From contig NZ_CP016162.1 in assembly GCF_001941865.1 (NCBI RefSeq), positions 1,116,001 to 1,180,000 of the forward strand: a stretch of DNA of 64,000 bases, given 5' to 3'. The position numbers were made by a program, and so were the translations under genes. The notes beneath the pieces are model-generated. The model searched no databases. It was not told the DNA's origin and saw only the letters and a list, made by a program, of their open reading frames with translations. Source of the DNA: Pseudomonas alcaliphila JAB1. GTDB taxonomy: Bacteria; Pseudomonadota; Gammaproteobacteria; Pseudomonadales; Pseudomonadaceae. Shown here in pieces: positions 31,654 through 41,054 of this stretch (the first letter of the stretch is position 1; every line of letters starts with the position of its first letter).

Positions 31654-32920
31654 CGAAGTTTCCTAACAGAGGCGCAGGGCGTGCGGCCGGTTTGGCCAGC
31701 AGCAATTGCGCGGTGCCAATGGTGCGTTCGAGGAAGCCGCCTTCGCAATAGCAGAGGTAGAACTCCCACAGGCGATAGAAGTAATCGTCGTAGCCCAACT
31801 GCTCCAGGCGCTGCCGCGCGTGACGCAGGTTGTCGTGCCACAGACGCAGGGTACGCGCGTAGTGCAGGCCGAAATCTTCCATGTGATGCAGGTTGAAGTC
31901 GGTATGCCGGGTGACCACGTCGAGCATCTTCTGCACCGAGGGCAGGGCGCCGCCGGGGAAGATGTAGCGCTGGATGAAGTCCACCGACTTGCAGGCCTGC
32001 TCGTAGCGTTGATCACGGATGGTGATGGCCTGCAGCAGCATCAGCCCGTCGGGCTTGAGCAGGCGCGCGCACTGCTCGAAGTAGGTGGGCAGGAAGCGAT
32101 GGCCGACGGCTTCGATCATCTCGATGGAGACCAGCTTGTCGTACTGGCCATCGAGGTCGCGGTAGTCTTCCAGCAGCAGGGTGACGCGATCCTCCAGGCC
32201 CAGCTCGCGAATGCGTCGCTCGGTATGGGCGTGCTGCTCGCGCGACAAGGTGGTGGTGGTCACCTGGCAGCCGTAATGAGTAGCGGCATAGATGGCCATG
32301 CTGCCCCAGCCGGTACCGATCTCCAGCAAGTGGTCCGTAGGCTGCAGTGCAAGTTTCTGGCAGATGCGTTCGAGCTTGTTGAGCTGCGCCTGCTCCAGGC
32401 TGTCGTCCTCGTTCGCGAACATGGCTGCCGAATACATCATGGTCGGGTCGAGGAATTGTTCGAACAGGTCATTGCCCAGGTCGTAGTGCGCGGCGATATT
32501 GCGGCGCGAGCCCTTGCGGGTGTTGCGATTGAGCCAGTGCAGGCCCTGGATCAGCGGCCGGCCGAGGCGCGCCAGGCCACCTTCCATGGCGTCCAGTACG
32601 TCGAGGTTGGCGACGAAGATGCGGATCACCGCCGTCAGGTCCGGCGTGCTCCAGTAGCCATGGATATAGGCCTCACCCGAGCCGATCGAGCCGTTACCCG
32701 CCACCAGGCCCCAGACCGCAGGGTCATGCACCGTGATTTCGGCGCGCAGATGAGCCTGCGGGTTGCCGAAGTGCAGGCTGTCGCCCGCCTCGTGGATCAC
32801 CAGCAGGCCGTGGTGCAGGTTCTGCAGCTGACGTATCACGGCGCGCCGCAACAGACCGGCGCCAATGCCGTTGCCACTGCGTACCAGACTTCTGGTGGGA
32901 TTCAGGCTAGAGCTTTTCAT
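31646..32920 (-). CDS. cyclopropane-fatty-acyl-phospholipid synthase family methyltransferase
   Basis: A 424-residue SAM enzyme with the CFA N-terminal lipid-binding region, SRRNIAAHYDLGNDLFEQFLD before the methyltransferase domain, SAM loop LEIGTGWGSMAIYAA and SIEMIEAVGHRF. It modifies unsaturated acyl chains of membrane phospholipids, using SAM. In similar operons, homologues are linked to singlet-oxygen responses and to methylated or furan fatty acids (Ufa proteins of Rhodobacter), so the product may not be a plain cyclopropane. The start at 32920 is preceded by AAGGA and lies within the end of the DUF1365 gene. Confidence 0.88.
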   Translation of the reverse strand: MKSSSLNPTRSLVRSGNGIGAGLLRRAVIRQLQNLHHGLLVIHEAGDSLHFGNPQAHLRAEITVHDPAVWGLVAGNGSIGSGEAYIHGYWSTPDLTAVIRIFVANLDVLDAMEGGLARLGRPLIQGLHWLNRNTRKGSRRNIAAHYDLGNDLFEQFLDPTMMYSAAMFANEDDSLEQAQLNKLERICQKLALQPTDHLLEIGTGWGSMAIYAATHYGCQVTTTTLSREQHAHTERRIRELGLEDRVTLLLEDYRDLDGQYDKLVSIEMIEAVGHRFLPTYFEQCARLLKPDGLMLLQAITIRDQRYEQACKSVDFIQRYIFPGGALPSVQKMLDVVTRHTDFNLHHMEDFGLHYARTLRLWHDNLRHARQRLEQLGYDDYFYRLWEFYLCYCEGGFLERTIGTAQLLLAKPAARPAPLLGNFDA

Positions 32921-33707
32921 GGGGCATGTCCTTCGCTTGCGGGCGGGCGACACGGAAGCTGCCTTCCGCGGGCTTGTGGTCGAAAATCGGGATGCGCTTG
33001 AACAGCAGGCGCATCGCCTGCCAGTAGATGGAGGCCAAAGTCTTGCCGGTCATCCAGGGGAAACTGAGCAGGTAGCGGTGCAGGCTGGCGCGGTCGAGGC
33101 CTTCGCGGTGCAGGCTGAGGCTGGCATCGAACATCTTGGTTTCGCCTTGCCAGTCGGCCATGTGCACGCCAAGGCGTTCGCCCACGGCGCTGAAACTCAT
33201 GCGGTATTCCAGCTCACGCGGCAGGAAAGGCGAGACGTGAAAGGCCTTGTCGACGCTGACTTGATGGCGGCCTTCGCCCTCTGCCGGCAGCACGTAGTGA
33301 TAACGCTCACGCCACGGCGTATTGCTGACTTCACAGAGAATCGCCATCAGGCGCTGGTCGGCGTCATGGCAGTAAAAGATGCTCACCGGATTGAAGGCCA
33401 GACCCCAGCTGCGCGGCTGCGTCAGCACGCAGATGCGACCTTGCGGGCGTGTGCCCAGCGCCTGCTCCACGCGATCGCGCACCGCCTCATGCAGGGCCAC
33501 GCCCTGGCGGGTGGACTCGGGCAGGTAGTCGCTCTCGCGAAAGGCGAATGGCGCCCAGCGGCCGGGGCCGGCCAGCTTTGACAGGGCGAACAACTGCGCC
33601 TGCTCGCTCAGGTCGAGATACAGCAGGCCCATGCGATAGCGAAAGGCATGGGCGCGCGGGGCGAAGCGTCGATGCTGCACCCAGCCGCTGTACAGGGCGC
33701 TGTGCAT
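32907..33707 (-). CDS. DUF1365 family protein
   Basis: A 266-residue protein with the DUF1365 signatures: HRRFAPRAHAFRYRMGLLYLDL at the N-terminus, LTQPRSWGLAFNPVSIFYC in the middle and EVSNTPWRERYHYVL after it. The family is nearly always beside a FAD amine oxidase-like gene and a CFA-type gene, which holds here. Its reaction is not established; lipid modification is inferred from the neighbours. The start codon shares a base with the upstream oxidoreductase stop. Confidence 0.88.
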   Translation of the reverse strand: MHSALYSGWVQHRRFAPRAHAFRYRMGLLYLDLSEQAQLFALSKLAGPGRWAPFAFRESDYLPESTRQGVALHEAVRDRVEQALGTRPQGRICVLTQPRSWGLAFNPVSIFYCHDADQRLMAILCEVSNTPWRERYHYVLPAEGEGRHQVSVDKAFHVSPFLPRELEYRMSFSAVGERLGVHMADWQGETKMFDASLSLHREGLDRASLHRYLLSFPWMTGKTLASIYWQAMRLLFKRIPIFDHKPAEGSFRVARPQAKDMPHEKL

Positions 33708-34954
33708 CAGAGCGTCTCTCCGAAGGCACGGGCTACGCGCAGTGCGCTGACCACGCCGTCTTCATGGAAGCCGTTGGCCCAATAGGCGCCGCAATAGTAG
33801 GTGTGCTGCGCGCCCAGCAACTCTTCCCAGCGTGCCTGGGCGGCGGTACCGGCCAGGCTGTACTGCGGGTGGGCGTACTGGAAGCGTGCGAGGATCTTGC
33901 TCGGGTCGATGGCGGCGGTCTGGTTGAGGCTGACGCAGAAGGTGGTAGCGCTGTCGATGCCCTGCAGGATGTTCATATCGTAGGTCACGGCTGCAGGCTG
34001 ATCGCTTGGTCCGCCCAGGCGATAGTTCCAGCTGGCCCAGGCCAGCTTGCGCTTGGGCAGCAGGCGCGTGTCGGTATGCAGCACCACGTCATTGTTGGCG
34101 TAGGGCAGGGCGCCGAGGATTTCACTTTCCTTCTCGCTGGCCTGATCGAGCAGGGCCAGGGCCTGGTCGCTGTGGCAGGCGAAGATCACCTTGTCGAAGC
34201 GCTCGCTGCCGGCAGCGCTGTGCAGGGTGACGCCGTCCTGATCACGGATGACGCGACTGACCGGGCAGTTGAGGCGAATGCGTTCGGCAAAGCTGGCAGT
34301 CAAGGGCGCCACGTAGCTGCGCGAGCCGCCTTCGATCACCTGCCAGGTCGGCCGGTCGCTGACCGAGAGCAGGCCGTGGTTCTTGCAGAAGCGCACGAAG
34401 AACTGCAGCGGGAAACCGAGCATATCGGCCAGCGACATCGACCAGATGGCCGAGCCCATCGGCACGATGTAATGCTCGATGAAGCGGCGGCCATAGCCGT
34501 TGCTGTCGAGGTACTGGCCGAGCGTGGTGTCGGCGCTGATGCGGTTGTTGGCCAGGTCGTCCAGCGACTGGCGATTGAAACGCAGGATGTCGCGCAGCAT
34601 GCCCCAGAACGCCGGCGACAGCAGGTTGCTGCGTTGGGCGAACAGGGTGTTGAGGTCGTGGCCGTTGTACTCCACGCCGGTGGCCGGGTCGCTGACCGAG
34701 AAGCTCATTTCGGTGGGCTTGAAGCCGACGCCGATCTGCTCCAGCAGGCGGATGAAGTTGGGGTAGGTCCAGTCGTTGAAGACGATGAAACCGGTATCGA
34801 TGGCGTAGCTGCGCCCCTCCACCTGCACGTCGACGGTGTGGGTATGACCGCCGATCCAGTCGCTGGCCTCGAACACCTGAATGTCGTGCTGGCGGTTGAG
34901 CAGGTAGGCACAGGTCAGGCCGGCGATGCCGCTGCCGACGATGGCGATTTTCAT
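33707..34954 (-). CDS. FAD-dependent amine oxidase-like oxidoreductase
   Basis: A 415-residue protein beginning with an ADP-binding motif (KIAIVGSGIAGLTCAYLLN) and the GG doublet region WIGGHTHTV. The end (YYCGAYWANGFHEDGVVSALRVA) is the C-terminal FAD contact of NAD(P)-binding Rossmann proteins such as phytoene desaturase and amine oxidases. With DUF1365 and CFA synthase it forms a conserved trio thought to alter membrane fatty acids. It overlaps its neighbours by 4 and 1 bases. Confidence 0.88.
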   Translation of the reverse strand: MKIAIVGSGIAGLTCAYLLNRQHDIQVFEASDWIGGHTHTVDVQVEGRSYAIDTGFIVFNDWTYPNFIRLLEQIGVGFKPTEMSFSVSDPATGVEYNGHDLNTLFAQRSNLLSPAFWGMLRDILRFNRQSLDDLANNRISADTTLGQYLDSNGYGRRFIEHYIVPMGSAIWSMSLADMLGFPLQFFVRFCKNHGLLSVSDRPTWQVIEGGSRSYVAPLTASFAERIRLNCPVSRVIRDQDGVTLHSAAGSERFDKVIFACHSDQALALLDQASEKESEILGALPYANNDVVLHTDTRLLPKRKLAWASWNYRLGGPSDQPAAVTYDMNILQGIDSATTFCVSLNQTAAIDPSKILARFQYAHPQYSLAGTAAQARWEELLGAQHTYYCGAYWANGFHEDGVVSALRVARAFGETL

Positions 34955-35706
34955 GCGTTGTCCTCGTTGCGCGCCAGGCGGCGACCTATGGCCAGTTGCA
35001 GGCTGCTGGGCAGACTACCGAGCAGTTTCAGTACGGCGATGAAGGGCGTGGGAAAGGCGATCTCGTGCGGGCGCTTGTCCAGGCGCTCGGCGATGTATCG
35101 CGCGGCGCGTTCGACCGGCCAGCGCATGGGCATCGGGAAGTCGTTCTTCTGCGTCAGCGGGGTGTCGACGAAACCGGGGCTGACCAGGGTGACGTCGATG
35201 CCCTCGCTGGCCAGGTCGATACGCAGTGTCTGCATCAGGTAACGCATGGCGGCCTTGGAGGCACCATAGGCTTCGGCGCGCGGCAGCGGCATGAAGGTCA
35301 CCGAGCTGCCAACGCCGACCAGGTGTGGGCGCTCGCCCTGGCGCAGCAGGGGCAGGGCTGCTTCGATGCAGTAGCTGGCGGAAAACAGGTTGGCGCTGAC
35401 CACGCGTTCGATCATCGCCGCCTCGAACTGGCGCACGTCGACGTATTCGCAGGTGCCGGCGTTGAGGATCACGCAATCCAGCGCGCCCCACTGTTGAGCG
35501 ATGCGCTCGCCAATCGCGCGTACCTGTTCGGCGTCGGTCAGATCAGCCGGGGCGACCAGCACCTGATCGCCATAGCGCGCTGCGAAGTCCTGTAATGGGC
35601 CACTGCTACGCGCGCTCAGTGCCAGCTGATGGCCGGCCTTGAGTAATTCTTCGGCCAGTGCGGCACCGATGCCGCTGCTGGCGCCAGTGAGCCAGATACG
35701 TTTCAT
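34951..35706 (-). CDS. short-chain dehydrogenase/reductase in the light operon
   Basis: A 251-residue classical SDR: TGASSGIGAALAEEL near the N-terminus (TGxxxGxG), NAG in VILNAGTCEY, catalytic Ser in VGSSVTFMPLPRA and YGASK (Tyr-x-x-x-Lys). Substrate unknown. It overlaps both neighbours by 4 bases, so it is translated with the FAD oxidase and the NTF2-like protein. Confidence 0.9.
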   Translation of the reverse strand: MKRIWLTGASSGIGAALAEELLKAGHQLALSARSSGPLQDFAARYGDQVLVAPADLTDAEQVRAIGERIAQQWGALDCVILNAGTCEYVDVRQFEAAMIERVVSANLFSASYCIEAALPLLRQGERPHLVGVGSSVTFMPLPRAEAYGASKAAMRYLMQTLRIDLASEGIDVTLVSPGFVDTPLTQKNDFPMPMRWPVERAARYIAERLDKRPHEIAFPTPFIAVLKLLGSLPSSLQLAIGRRLARNEDNA

Positions 35707-36125
35707 GCCAGCCTCCGCTTCAGCCAGGCGATCACGCTACCGAGCAGCGGCAGGTGTTCGTAGAGCAGCGCGCCGGCATCGAAATAATCACGGTGTTGAT
35801 AGACGCGCTCGCGCCAGAGCAGGTGCGAGCAGCCTTCGACGGCGATCTCGGCGCCGCCGCGCAGGCGCGGATGGCGATAGCGCATGGTCCAGCGCAGGTA
35901 GCCTTCGCCTTCGGCGACCTGATCGAAGCCGTGAAATTCGAAATGCAGCGCTTCCACGTTGGCGTACAGCTCGGCGAAATAGCGGCGTACCGCCGTCAGG
36001 CCGTGCACCTCATGCAGCGGGTCGCGAAACAGCACGTCGTCGCTGTACAGCTCGCCGAGTAGATCGAGGTTGTCCTTGTTCAGCGCGGCGAAGCGCTCGG
36101 CGAAGTCGTGGAGGAATGCACTCAT
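35703..36125 (-). CDS. NTF2/SnoaL-like protein in the light operon
   Basis: A 140-residue protein with the small cone-shaped NTF2 fold pattern: FAERFAALNKDNLDLLGELYSDDVLFRDPLHEV, then a beta-rich half (LHFEFHGFDQVAEGEGYLRW). NTF2-like proteins with this start occur in the same photo-oxidative stress operons beside photolyase and SDR genes. It may be an enzyme or a carrier. It overlaps phrB and the SDR gene by 4 bases each. Confidence 0.85.
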   Translation of the reverse strand: MSAFLHDFAERFAALNKDNLDLLGELYSDDVLFRDPLHEVHGLTAVRRYFAELYANVEALHFEFHGFDQVAEGEGYLRWTMRYRHPRLRGGAEIAVEGCSHLLWRERVYQHRDYFDAGALLYEHLPLLGSVIAWLKRRLA

Positions 36126-37558
36126 GCCGGAACCTCCCGCGCAGACAGGTTCTTGAACGCCGCCAGGGCGCGTTCACGCGAGCGCGCCAGATCGACGATC
36201 GGGCGCGGGTAGCCGGAGGGCGCGAACAGACCGCCCAGTGCGGACGGGTCATGGATATCACGCTTGTTCAGACCAGCCAGTTCCGGCACCCACTGGCGAA
36301 TGAACTGGCCATCGGGATCGAATTTCTGCGACTGGCTGATCGGGTTGAAAATGCGGAAGTAGGGCGCTGCGTCGGTGCCGGTGGAGGCGCTCCACTGCCA
36401 GCCTCCGTTGTTTGCGGCCAGGTCGCCATCGATCAGGTGACGCATGAAGAAGCGCTCGCCCTCGCGCCAGTCGATCAGCAGGTTCTTGGTCAGGAACATG
36501 GCGACGATCATGCGCAGGCGGTTGTGCATCCAGCCGGTTTCCAGCAGTTGGCGCATGGCCGCATCGATGATCGGCAGGCCGGTGCGACCCTCTTGCCAGG
36601 CGGCCAGGTCTTCCGGGGCGTAGCGCCATGGCACCGCCTCGGTTTCCAGGCGGAAGGCACGGTGGCGCGATACCCGTGGGTAGCCGACCAGTGTGTGCTT
36701 GTAGAACTCACGCCAGAGCAGCTCATTGATCCAGGTGACGACGCCTGGGTTGCCACTGTCGAACTCGCCCTGATTGGCCGCGAGCGCGGCATGCAGGCAT
36801 TGGCGCGGCGATACGACGCCGGCGGCCAGGTAGGCTGACAACTGGCTGGTGCCAGGCTTGGCCGGAAAGTCGCGTTCGTCCTTGTAGTAGGTGACCTGCT
36901 CCTCGCTAAAGCGCTGTAGGCGCTGCAGGGCAGCCTCCTCTCCGGCGGGCCAGAGCAGGCGCAGGCTGGCGCTGGGTGTGGCGAAACCCTCTGCGGTTTC
37001 GGGTATCGCCTCACTGCCGATGGCCAGCGGCGTTTGCGCCTTCGGTGGGGCGATCAATGCCGGCAGGGCCGTGTGCAGGCGCTCGTAGCACACCTTGCGG
37101 AACTGGCTGTAGACCTGGAAGTAGCCGCCGGAGCGGGTCAGTACGCTGCCAGGCTTGAAGAACAGCTGATCGAGATGGCTGTGCCAGGCGATGGCCTGCT
37201 GGCCGAGGTAGGCGCAGACCTGCTGATCGCGCAGGCTCTCGTTGATGCCGTACTCCTCGTTGACGTGCACGGCGCTGATGTCGTATTCATGGCAGACCTC
37301 GGCGACCTGCACCGGCGCCTCGCTCCAGTCGTGGCAGTGGCGTACCAGCAGCGGCACATTGAGCGCCGCCAAGGCCTTGCTCAGCTCCGCCAGGTTGCGC
37401 AGCCAGAAGTCCACCTTGCTCGCAGCATCGTCATGGCGCTGCCACTGGCCGGGCGTGACGAGATACAGGGCGATGGTCGCGCCGCTGCTCATGGCGCGGC
37501 TCAGGGCGGTGTTGTCCTGGGTGCGCAGGTCGCTGCGAAACCACATCAGTTGCTGCAT
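36122..37558 (-). CDS. phrB: deoxyribodipyrimidine photolyase
   Basis: A 478-residue class I CPD photolyase. The N-terminal alpha/beta antenna domain starts MQQLMWFRSDLRTQDNTALS. The C-terminal FAD-binding helical domain carries the signature WNGGWQWSAS-like segment (NNGGWQWSASTGTDAAPYFRIFNP region) and the GRTGLPIIDAAMRQL pocket residues. It repairs UV pyrimidine dimers with light energy. The start at 37558 overlaps the end of the merR gene by 13 bases; the frame upstream of it is the shadow of merR. Confidence 0.96.
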   Translation of the reverse strand: MQQLMWFRSDLRTQDNTALSRAMSSGATIALYLVTPGQWQRHDDAASKVDFWLRNLAELSKALAALNVPLLVRHCHDWSEAPVQVAEVCHEYDISAVHVNEEYGINESLRDQQVCAYLGQQAIAWHSHLDQLFFKPGSVLTRSGGYFQVYSQFRKVCYERLHTALPALIAPPKAQTPLAIGSEAIPETAEGFATPSASLRLLWPAGEEAALQRLQRFSEEQVTYYKDERDFPAKPGTSQLSAYLAAGVVSPRQCLHAALAANQGEFDSGNPGVVTWINELLWREFYKHTLVGYPRVSRHRAFRLETEAVPWRYAPEDLAAWQEGRTGLPIIDAAMRQLLETGWMHNRLRMIVAMFLTKNLLIDWREGERFFMRHLIDGDLAANNGGWQWSASTGTDAAPYFRIFNPISQSQKFDPDGQFIRQWVPELAGLNKRDIHDPSALGGLFAPSGYPRPIVDLARSRERALAAFKNLSAREVPA

Positions 37559-38502
37559 GGGGTTACCTCTTGGGTGCCGAGCAAGCCATGGCGCAGCAGC
37601 CAGGCGTGCGCGGCGAGCGGGTCGCTGGCCGACTCCAGGCCAGTCAGCGAGTCGCGGTGAATGTGAGCGGCGGGGCCGGCGAGCAGCAGCGGCACCGGGC
37701 ATTGTTCGGCCAGACGGGGTAACTGGCGGCGTACCAGGGCGCCGTCCAGCGCTTCTTCGGCGTACAGCAGCACGGCGCGTGGGGCGATGTGCTCCAGCGC
37801 CGTCAGCAGTTCATTGGGCGGCAGCGGCCAATCGAACACCTCCACCGGACAATCGCTGGCGCTGGCCAGCCAGGCGCACAGCCACAGGCCCGGCTCCATT
37901 GGCGCTTCACCGAGGTTGATCAGCAGCAATGGCGCGCCGCCGACCTGGCGATTGCAGTGATAGGTGCGGGTGGCCAGCTTGCTGCGCAGCCAGGAGAGGA
38001 AGAACACCTGCTCGGCGCGTGCGCCGAACTGGCCTTGCCAACGCTGGCGCAGATCACCGAGCAGCGGCCACAGCAGTTGTTCGACCAGGGTGCTGGCCGG
38101 GTAGAGCGCCAGTGCCGAGTTGAAGCGATCATCCAGGCGTCGCTCGTTGAACTGAACGATGCAGCTGAGCAGCTCGTTGCGCTGACGTGACCAGTTGTCG
38201 GTGTGGGTTGCTTGCGGCACCTGCTCATGGTCGAGCAGCGCCTTGACCTGGCCGACGGCAACGCCGCGAGCCAGCCAGGCGAGAATGGCGTTGATGCGTG
38301 CGAGGTTGGCCGGTGAATAGAGGCGGTGTCCCTTGGGTGTGCGGTAGGGCACGATCAGCCCGTAGCGGCGCTCCCAGGCGCGCAGGGTCACGGCGTTGAT
38401 GCCGGTGCTGCGGGCCACCTCGCGAATCGGTAGGTAGCCCTCGTCGAGTGCCTGGCGGTAGTCGTGGCCGACTTCGTCGTCGGCGATGGTTTCGCTGGTC
38501 AT
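37546..38502 (-). CDS. MerR-family regulator, LitR/PplR-like (light response)
   Basis: A 318-residue protein. The N-terminal MerR helix-turn-helix is PIREVARSTGINAVTLRAWERR with the wing PYRTPKGHRLYS. The long C-terminal part (about 110-310) resembles the B12-binding region of CarH/LitR regulators (e.g. LLLINLGEAPMEPGLWLCAW), but I see no DxHxxG cobalamin motif, as expected for class II LitR. With photolyase as its direct neighbour and TGTACA-type boxes at the operon promoter, it is very likely the dark repressor of the cluster. The start at 38502 is preferred over an ATG 5 codons upstream. Confidence 0.85.
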   Translation of the reverse strand: MTSETIADDEVGHDYRQALDEGYLPIREVARSTGINAVTLRAWERRYGLIVPYRTPKGHRLYSPANLARINAILAWLARGVAVGQVKALLDHEQVPQATHTDNWSRQRNELLSCIVQFNERRLDDRFNSALALYPASTLVEQLLWPLLGDLRQRWQGQFGARAEQVFFLSWLRSKLATRTYHCNRQVGGAPLLLINLGEAPMEPGLWLCAWLASASDCPVEVFDWPLPPNELLTALEHIAPRAVLLYAEEALDGALVRRQLPRLAEQCPVPLLLAGPAAHIHRDSLTGLESASDPLAAHAWLLRHGLLGTQEVTPCSN

Positions 38503-38506
38503 GGCA

Positions 38507-39457
38507 TCACAGCGCATTGCGCAGGCTGAGTGGCTCGGGGTGCGGCTGCAGATACGCTTGCTCGGCGATGTAGCGATCCGGGTGACGGCGGAAGTGGTGC
38601 TTGAGCAGCGTCAGCGGCACCACCAGCGGCACGATGCCCTCGCGGTATTGACCGATCAGTTGCTGCATCTCCTGCTTGTCCTCAGGGCTCAGGCTGCGTT
38701 TGAGGTAGCCGCTCAGGTGCTGCAGCACGTTGCTGTGGGTGCCACGGGTGGCGCATTTCTTCAGCGCGCTCATCAGCTCGCTGAAATAGCGCGGCGCCAG
38801 CTCGCCCAGATCGTGCTGGCTCAGGTCGCCGAGCATGCGCCCGAGCGTCTTGTAGCGCACCGGGTCGGTCGCCATCAGCAGGTACTTGTAGCGCGAGTGG
38901 AAGGCGATCAGGGCGCGACGCGTCAGGCCTTGCTGCAACAGACGCTGCCATTCGGCGTGGGCATAGACGCGAGTGATGAAATTCTCGCGCAGCACCGGAT
39001 CATTGAGGCGGCCGTCTTCTTCCACCGGCAGATCCGGATGCCGCGCGCAGAAGGCAGCAGCAAAGATGCCGCGCCCCGGCTCGCTCGGGCGTCCGCCTTC
39101 CTGGTACACCTTGACCCGCTCCAGGCCGCAGGACGGTGACTGCTGCATGAAGATGTAGCCGCTGATGCCCTGCAGTTCAGTGGCCATGCGTTCGCCGTAG
39201 GCGGCCAGGGCATCGGTGACGTCTCGCAAGCGGTCGACGGTGCCGACGGCGCGTGGTGCTTGTGGATCGCCGACCAGGCGAATCGGCTCCCGAGGGATCG
39301 ACATGCCGATGCCGACTTCGGGACAGACCGGGATGAAATCGAAGTGTTCGGTCAGGCTGCGGCTGCACAGGCGCGACAGTTTGTGGCCACCGTTGTAGCG
39401 GACTTCGGCGCCCAGCAGGCAGGCGCTGATGCCCAGTTTGGCTTTGCTCGCTTGCAT
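38507..39457 (-). CDS. DUF523 + DUF1722 protein
   Basis: A 316-residue two-domain protein. DUF523 (residues 1-150) shows ISACLLGAEVRYNGGHK, CPEVGIGMSIPREPIRL and QQSPSCGLERVKVY. DUF1722/YbgA (about 170-300) shows HSRYKYLLMATDP and LHRFI-type helices ending in HFRRHPDRYI. The family is often beside photolyase genes, as in E. coli ybgA-phr. Conserved Cys residues suggest metal or sulfur chemistry. It is the first gene of the nine-gene operon, 22 bases from a LitR-type box. Confidence 0.9.
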   Translation of the reverse strand: MQASKAKLGISACLLGAEVRYNGGHKLSRLCSRSLTEHFDFIPVCPEVGIGMSIPREPIRLVGDPQAPRAVGTVDRLRDVTDALAAYGERMATELQGISGYIFMQQSPSCGLERVKVYQEGGRPSEPGRGIFAAAFCARHPDLPVEEDGRLNDPVLRENFITRVYAHAEWQRLLQQGLTRRALIAFHSRYKYLLMATDPVRYKTLGRMLGDLSQHDLGELAPRYFSELMSALKKCATRGTHSNVLQHLSGYLKRSLSPEDKQEMQQLIGQYREGIVPLVVPLTLLKHHFRRHPDRYIAEQAYLQPHPEPLSLRNAL

Positions 39458-39478
39458 AACCTGACCTCATTAGACCTT

Positions 39479-39502
39479 GTACATGAAGTGATCCATGTAC
39501 AA
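39479..39502. promoter_or_regulatory. LitR-type box 1 (TGTACA-N12-TGTACA)
   Basis: A perfect inverted hexamer TGTACA with 12 bases between. It lies between the transcription start expected from the 39513-39540 promoter and the first gene of the light operon, where bound repressor would block transcription. The pattern matches T(G/A)TACA-N12-TGTA(C/T)A, which I recall as the Pseudomonas putida LitR/PplR box. Confidence 0.8.
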
Positions 39503-39512
39503 CTTGTGTCTA

Positions 39513-39540
39513 TCATAGGTGCGCAGTTATACAAGTCAAA
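39513..39540 (-). promoter_or_regulatory. promoter of the light operon
   Basis: On the minus strand, -35 TTGACT (39535-39540), 16-base spacer, -10 TATGAT (39513-39518). The -35 is covered by LitR-type box 2, and box 1 lies just downstream of the expected start. Confidence 0.65.
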
Positions 39541-39552
39541 TACTTTGTATAG
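39529..39552. promoter_or_regulatory. LitR-type box 2 (TATACA-N12-TGTATA)
   Basis: A perfect inverted pair TATACA / TGTATA with exactly 12 bases between, overlapping the -35 of the light operon promoter. It could also act on nothing to its right, since the next gene on that side ends towards it. Confidence 0.75.
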
Positions 39553-39624
39553 GTTTGGTATCGGTTTTTGCTGTGCAGGCAGGCGGGGTCAGTCGAGGGG
39601 CCGCCGCCAGCTATTGCGGGAGGG

Positions 39625-40925
<1,301 letters not shown>

Positions 40926-41054
40926 GCTGTCGCCGAAAGCGGCACTCCCTTGCTTTAGGTTTAGGACAAACACGGCAATCAATAAAGGCACGTGTGCGCG
41001 TCATGAACCAGACTAAAGGTGAAGTTTCTTCCATTGCCATGCGAGGACGATGCC

